Source: Brachycybe producta (Eukaryota > Arthropoda > Diplopoda > Playtdesmida > Andrognathidae). From it: a DNA stretch of 64,000 nucleotides. The notes under the pieces are model-generated. The model saw only the letters and a list, made by a program, of their open reading frames with translations. It made no database searches and had not been told where the DNA came from. Made by a program: the position numbers and the translations under genes. Of the stretch, positions 58,487-64,000 are shown piece by piece. Each line of letters starts with the position of its first letter. Positions within the stretch are counted from its first letter, which is position 1. The stretch is from NCBI GenBank assembly GCA_036925085.1, contig JAUPFP010000043.1:62001-126000 (forward strand). Direction: 5' to 3'.

Positions 58487-60483
58487 CTGGTTTCTAAAAC
58501 ACTTTCTAGTTTCCCCTCAAAGAAGAGTTCATAAACCATCTTAAGTTGGTTCCCGACGCACTCGACACTCTTAAAATGCAATCTCCTACTTGCTAGTCTC
58601 CACCTCCAACCCTCGGCATTTACGCAAGATGAATAAACCCTTCAAAAACAAGTAAAGCTCCTCCTTCCCACTCAACAACCCCCTTTTTTCTATTAAAATT
58701 AGAAAATATAAAAAAATTCTATTACAACAGGTGGACGTGAATAGAAAATCAAATAACAAGTTGAAGGTGGGGTTTGGGGGAGGGGAGGGGAGGAAATGAG
58801 GAGGAATTGAATCAACAAGTAAATTAGCATCCAAAAAACATTTTTTTCTGCTTCGTCCTGACCTATGACTCCATTAGACTTAGACCTACTGTAATTTTTT
58901 TACCTTATCTAGCAACATATTTTTTTAAGAATATTTAATTAAAATAATTTATGAACAGAAGTTAATTCAAAAAAGGTATGGTTTTTACCATCAAAAACGC
59001 TGCTTAGAGGCTACAGTTAACCTACAAAAAGCTTGCAGAGTAAATTATTAAATTATTCAAATTTTAATTCAAGACGATTGATTTCACAAATTAGTAATTA
59101 CTCTTCTAGTTTCTTAAACAATTTCAATTTCTGATGATTGCAAAAGACAAAGAATTTCTATTCCATTTTAGTTTCAATTATCATTTGCATATTTTACAAT
59201 TAACCTTCATGGCCTCTCTGAATCATGCCCTAAAGGTGTTTACTACAAACTTTAAGTCCGTTTGGAAGTTTTTAATGAAATAAATACAGTTTATGATAAA
59301 AAAAATTAATTATAAATTATAAGGGACACTAAAATGCCAGTCGTTAAAAACTGACGGCATAAAACAAATGTATTTATGTCACTTGTTAATTCAATTAATA
59401 CAAACTGGATTGTCTCTTTAAAACATAATTAAAAACGTTTAAGCTTTTAAAAATTAAAATTTATTATGCCTTATTAATTATTAGGCCAAAACATTATACC
59501 TCATGCGCAATGAACCAGACTGTTTAGAGGCTAAAATTCTTACCATCTTGACATAAAGGTGCACCTTTGCGGTTAACACTAACTCTTAGATAATGATGTG
59601 TCATTGAAAAATATTTCACATGAAATATTTATGCGAAATATTTCATTTCATTGAAATATTTCACATGACATGAGTTTGAAATATTTTTTTTAAAAAATGT
59701 GAAATTTATTTTTTAAAAAAAAACCTGTTTCCAACTACTGAAACCATAAACAAACAAAAATGGTGATTGAAATTGGTTCATAAGAGTATTTGAAACATGT
59801 TTAATTTTACCATTTGTGTCATTTTTGTGTCAATTTTTTTGTAATTGTTTCATTTTCTTCAATCATTTTTGAATAAATGGAATTTTTTTAATGTTTAAAC
59901 ACTATGTCTAATTATTCTGCAATCGTTAGTCACATTATGTGAGAAATAATTATAACTATATACCATTAGTATATAAAGTTAATGTAAACTGATGCAATTA
60001 TATATTGTTTTATTTCATGGATTTCAATTATTTTTACAATTTTTCAATAATTTTTTCACAACTTTTCATGAAATATTTCAACAAAATAAATTTCATGAAA
60101 TTGATTGCCCATCACTACTTTTGAGACTTAAAACCCATTAAGAATACAACTCGTATTCTTCTACATGTAAGAGATTTAAATTCATCCTGAAAAATGTTCA
60201 AAATAAATATTTACAACAAAAAAAAAATTAAATGAGGTAAATAACCCTCAATTAATTTCATCAAACAAAAGACTTTTTTAAAAAAACACACACAAGGCTC
60301 TCTAATTTTTTTTAGTGGGTGTCAAAAGTTCTACTTAAAAGAATGACGAAGCATATGGTAACCGAGAATAAAAACAAAAGAAAACATATTATTTGTAGAC
60401 AGAAGAAAAAACAATAAAGGCTCTTTTGAATGTTTTTTTTATAAATAAAGACAAGATTGAAAGAAAGTAAAAGAAGAAAGTGG

Positions 60484-60515
<32 letters not shown>

Positions 60516-61080
60516 GTCATAAAAATAAAAGACAAGACAATAATCAGGTAGGTAAGTGCAGGTAACTCAAACAACAGATTTCTCCTCCAAAAATCTTTTT
60601 GTATATAAAAAGAAAAGAATGAAAATGTGTTCACGTCATCTAAGAAGACACCTTTCTGACATGTTTCACCTGTCTTAATGAATAGGCTAGAAATTAATTA
60701 TACATTGTACATTTTTTTTTTGTCTATAGAAAAGAAAGTGAAAAGGTTGAGAGAGAAATGATGATGATCATCATCATTATGTGTGAGCTCTCAAGATATT
60801 TTCTAAAATCTCAGCTTCATCATCCATTTCTACCCTTCTCTCCATAAACACTGCTGACACTTCAAGAAGTTGCTGCTAACTTTATTTCAATTCAACTCAG
60901 TATACCCACAATCAGCTCGAGAGCCATGTGGCAGAGGAATAATCTCCAATCATAAGTGGTTGTTATTTAGAGAAAAAAAAAGGTTTAGACAGATCATTGT
61001 CAAACTGTTCTAAAACAGAACTATGTGCTGGAAAGGGGAACTCCATAATCTAAATACATTTTTGCATAGAAGTTCTATGC
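58487..61080. other. AT-rich intron or upstream sequence, no gene seen
   Basis: Only short features: GAAATATTT-type inverted words at 59600-59680 and a (CAT)n run at 60485-60518. No exon or RNA gene recognised. Confidence 0.45.
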
Positions 61081-61400
61081 CCATATTTCCTTAATGAGCT
61101 TCTAATGGACATGCCTACTTATATGTTGGGTTTCGAGTAAGAATTCCATCTAGCAACGTCCTGTTCTCTAGGGCTAGCTAGCAAGCAAGCATTCAAGAAG
61201 GGCAAGGCTTTGCTCAGCTCTATGGTTTGGTACCTTTTCTATTCCATGTGTTAGATTAACTAAAAAAAAAGGATTCCAAATTATTGAACTATGTTCTAAT
61301 AGTGGCCTGACAAGTGTAAAATAACAGACCTTTTTTACATTTTCTTTACAATATTTCAAAATCTGCCGTTCCATAAGAAGTCTTTTAAGAAAGTTAAACC
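61081..61400 (-). pseudogene. LINE reverse-transcriptase C-terminal relic
   Basis: A 66-codon minus-strand frame (61174-61374) reads VKKVCYFTLVRPLLEHSSII, then WNPF. This matches the conserved T-L-V-R-P-x-L-E-x-x-x-x-x-W-x-P tract of CR1/Jockey-type non-LTR elements. Both ends decay. Confidence 0.75.
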
Positions 61401-61499
61401 AAGATATTTAAAAGTATCCACATGATCCAAAAGATTACTTTAACCAGAATATATCAGAAGATAAAGAAGAGCAAGTGGGCGTTGAATGAATCAATTTAT

Positions 61500-61800
61500 C
61501 ATTGTACCTGTTATAGAAAACTACATAAAGCTCAAGGTCCGGGTGAGCTTTCGAAAATACTGGACTGGCAATTTAATGAAAAAAATCACATGGGTTTTTG
61601 GTTCTCATGGGCCTGAAGGACTGTGTCAACTTGATTGACCTGAAAGGCTTCATGGGTATGTCCAGCATTCTGGGTTTGATGGGATTTTTAAAGACCTCAA
61701 CTCATCAGCTTTGTCGGCCTCATGTACTTTATGCTCATAATGGAATTTGTGGGCATTATGGGCTTGGTAAGCTGGGCTCACTATAATGTTTTGTTGTATG
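61500..61800. repeat. Unassigned repeat with GGGC/CATGGG words
   Basis: Resembles 42811-42969 in composition (CATGGGCCTG, TGGGCTTGG) but without clear ends. Confidence 0.3.
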
Positions 61801-61874
61801 GGCTGGCTAGCTGCTAGCCTGGGCCTCAATTTCTTGTACAATATGTACGTTAAATACCACAACAATAAACACCT

Positions 61875-62118
61875 CGCACCTCGCCTGGGTGAGTGGCACA
61901 ACTGAAAAACACGCTTTTTAGGGGGAAAACGAGTTTAAAGTTGCATTTTTTTTTCGATCTCAATCTATTGTAGGAGAGCCAACTAAACCGATATTGTGAA
62001 CAGTCAAAACGGTTTTTGCACTTGAGTAAGCCATGGATCTTCTCTTAACTTTAAACTCATTTTTCCAAAAAAAGTGGGTTTTTTTTAGTTGTGCCACTCT
62101 TCCATCTGAAGTGCGACC
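61875..62118. mobile_element. Foldback family F4, copy 2
   Basis: Arms GAGTGGCACAAC / GTTGTGCCACTC and GAGTTTAAAGTTGC / AACTTTAAACTC. The interior CGATATTGTGAACAGT block matches 19031. Confidence 0.75.
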
Positions 62119-63205
62119 TCTCATCACCTCACTGTTTTTCGTTAACTTTTCCTTCTCACTCATTCAGGTTAGAGTTAGCCAGACCAACTTACGAACCACA
62201 ACTTCACAGTTATACAAAACTGTCATCAACATTATAATTTCAAAGTAAATTATAATTATACTAAACCTAAATTGAAACGGTGTTTCCTTTTCTAAAAAAA
62301 AAGTGGTAAAGAATCTCAAAAGAGCAGCAACTAACAGAAAAAAATCCTGAAGCATGAAACGTGAAAATGGGTGAATTATGGGAGGCATTGCATAACAATA
62401 TCCCAGTATGTACAACTACTGTGTCACATAAAGAAGGTGATGAAAACAATTCTTGAAAAGAAAAACGGAAAGAGGAGGAGGTGGAGATAGGTTGGTGGTC
62501 AACGGATATGTTATTCAGTAGCCGGATACTAATGACCACCATCACCCACCAATACAATTTGCTCTTGTTTCAACCTCATACATATGTGTAGCACGTAGAG
62601 AACAATAATATGATTATTCTTTCTTTTCATTTTTTTTTTCCCTCGTTCCTACTCATCATCCTATCTCTATGGCTACTAACTACCAACCACCCCCCATTTC
62701 TATGTTTCTTCTTCATCTTCCCCTCCTTTATACATTAATTATATTTAATAGAAACACTGGGGTCACAAAATTAAAGGTTGAGTAAGGAGGAGACACACAC
62801 CAACCACATAACCACCACCACGACCATTCAACATTCTACATCCTTTATCTCTCTCACTCAATCACCAACATTATAAAGAAGTAGAAGAAAAAATCCACCC
62901 AGTAACCACATCAAGCACTTAGTTTTATTTATTTAGACTTTTAGCTTTCTTTTTCAATTTGGTCTTAAATGAAAAGACAAGAAAGACCGCACTGAAAAGA
63001 AAATAGACTTTGGCTTTTAAAAATCCGTGCTTCCCCTGTTTTTCACCTTAGGTTACTATACTCAAAAAAAAGTTACTGTAGTTCCTTATTAACAATCTCA
63101 CTCACTCTCTCTCTCTCACTTTATAAAGTTGTCCAGATGTTCTCAACCATTTATGGTACATATCGTATGACATGCTTAAGGAATTCCTCCACCATTTAAC
63201 TTCCT
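62119..63205. other. Intron or upstream sequence, no gene seen
   Basis: AT-rich with CACCAC and TCTC simple runs. No exon recognised. Confidence 0.4.
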
Positions 63206-63430
63206 CAAGTTGGCTTAATAAATATTTATTTTGGTTTTATCCTCCCAGATGGAACCACTGCAGTGGCTAACGCTAAACTCAATAGACTTTTTTTTTGAAA
63301 ATTTGGACGCAAAAACGTCAAGTGAACGTTTATTAGAAACAATATTATGAAAAAATTCAAATTGTTTTCAAAACTAGAAATGGTAGAAGATTATGCTACA
63401 AGTTTAACATTTTACATTACATGTAATTTG
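63206..63430. mobile_element. Foldback family F3, truncated copy
   Basis: Matches 21446 onward (AATATTTATTTTGGTTTTAT, ATGGAACCACTGCAGTGGCT) and the other arm's TTTTCAAAACTAGAA. It is cut off by the element at 63437. Confidence 0.65.
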
Positions 63431-63436
63431 AAAATG

Positions 63437-63812
63437 GATACAGACATTTGCCCTATACACGCTTGCCCTACAACCATTTGCCCTAAAGGGACATTTGCCC
63501 TAAATCCACTTTCCCTAAAACCATTTGCCCTAAATTTACATTAACACTAAAAGACACTTGCCTGAAAGGGACATTTGCCTTAAAACCGTTTGCCCTAAAG
63601 GGACATTTACACTAAAACCATTTGCCCTAAAGGGACATTTGTCCTAAAACCATTTGCCCTAAAAGATATTTGCCCTACAACCACTTTTTTGTTCACTTTT
63701 TTCATGTTAAATAGGTTCTGCATGCTGCAGGTGCACAAAAAACGCCAAATGATATATATATTTAGACTACCAAATAGGGCAAACATCCCTTTAGGGTAAG
63801 TAGTTTTAGGGT
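63437..63812. mobile_element. TTTGCCCTAAA foldback element, copy 2
   Basis: About a dozen copies of ACCATTTGCCCTAAAGGGAC, then the central GTTAAATAGGTTCTGCATGC block shared with 41289-41590, then a short inverse arm. Confidence 0.8.
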
Positions 63813-63845
63813 GACTTACACTTTCACATAGCTATTTGAAGAATA

Positions 63846-64000
63846 ACTGTGGGTCACTCAGTGACCTACACTTTTTTATATTCTAGGGACTGCACCCCAG
63901 ACTCTCCTGCAACAAGCTCAAACATAACCCTAACTAATCACCGAGTCACTGAGTGGCCTACAGTTCTGAAGTGTAGGTCACCTAGTGACCTGCGATGATT
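63846..64000. repeat. Palindromic AGGTCA-type satellite, second array
   Basis: Same GGGTCACTCAGTGACCTACA and GTGTAGGTCACCTAGTGACC units as at 26012. It continues past the window end. Confidence 0.8.

Noticed and set aside
58586..58834. 82-codon minus-strand frame in the upstream region of the phosphatase-like gene
   Set aside because: Considered as an upstream exon, but it has no FN3/Ig pattern, no signal peptide and no matching splice phases.

Overview
The window is AT-rich DNA from an animal genome, most likely an invertebrate and possibly an arthropod. It has GT-AG introns, long introns, TATA-box promoters, AATAAA signals, relics of LINE and hAT elements, and many short foldback (MITE-like) repeats. 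The species cannot be named from the sequence.

Two layers of genes are present. The first is a large minus-strand gene whose exons encode three consecutive fibronectin type III (FN3) domains. Its exons lie at 53259-53382, 7516-7697, 6327-6514, 6118-6232, 2492-2683 and 736-831, in transcript order, and the splice phases agree at every junction. The FN3 sequence looks most like a receptor-type tyrosine phosphatase of the insect Ptp99A kind. Signal peptide, phosphatase domains and remaining exons lie outside the window. A candidate 33-nt cassette microexon sits at 4386-4418.

The second layer lies inside the 45.6-kb intron between 7698 and 53258. On the opposite (plus) strand there is a head-to-tail array of seven small genes (A to G: 11645-13138, 15738-18002, 24848-25564, 27515-31087, 34642-35348, 37798-38463, 43254-45106). 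Each encodes a secreted, low-complexity protein. The layout is a hydrophobic signal peptide, a phase-1 intron shortly after it (lost in F), an acidic or polar stretch, an x-x-E-R motif in A-F, and then a diverged region. C-F share a Gly/His/Ala-rich alternating core after the E-R. The tails are very different: Ser/Gly repeats, poly-Asp, Lys/Arg-rich, His/Arg-rich, about 40 copies of a KATDDND heptad, or Asp/Glu-rich. I do not recognise this family, and it is the strongest candidate here for an undescribed system. Possible roles (secreted peptide precursors, antimicrobial, adhesive or mineral-binding proteins) are inference only.

The rest of the window is repeat-rich. At least fifteen foldback or terminal-inverted-repeat elements are visible, several in two to four copies and two nested inside others. 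There are also minisatellites, microsatellites, palindromic AGGTCA-type satellite arrays and LINE/hAT relics. From 53383 to 64000 I see only intron or upstream sequence of the phosphatase-like gene plus repeats.
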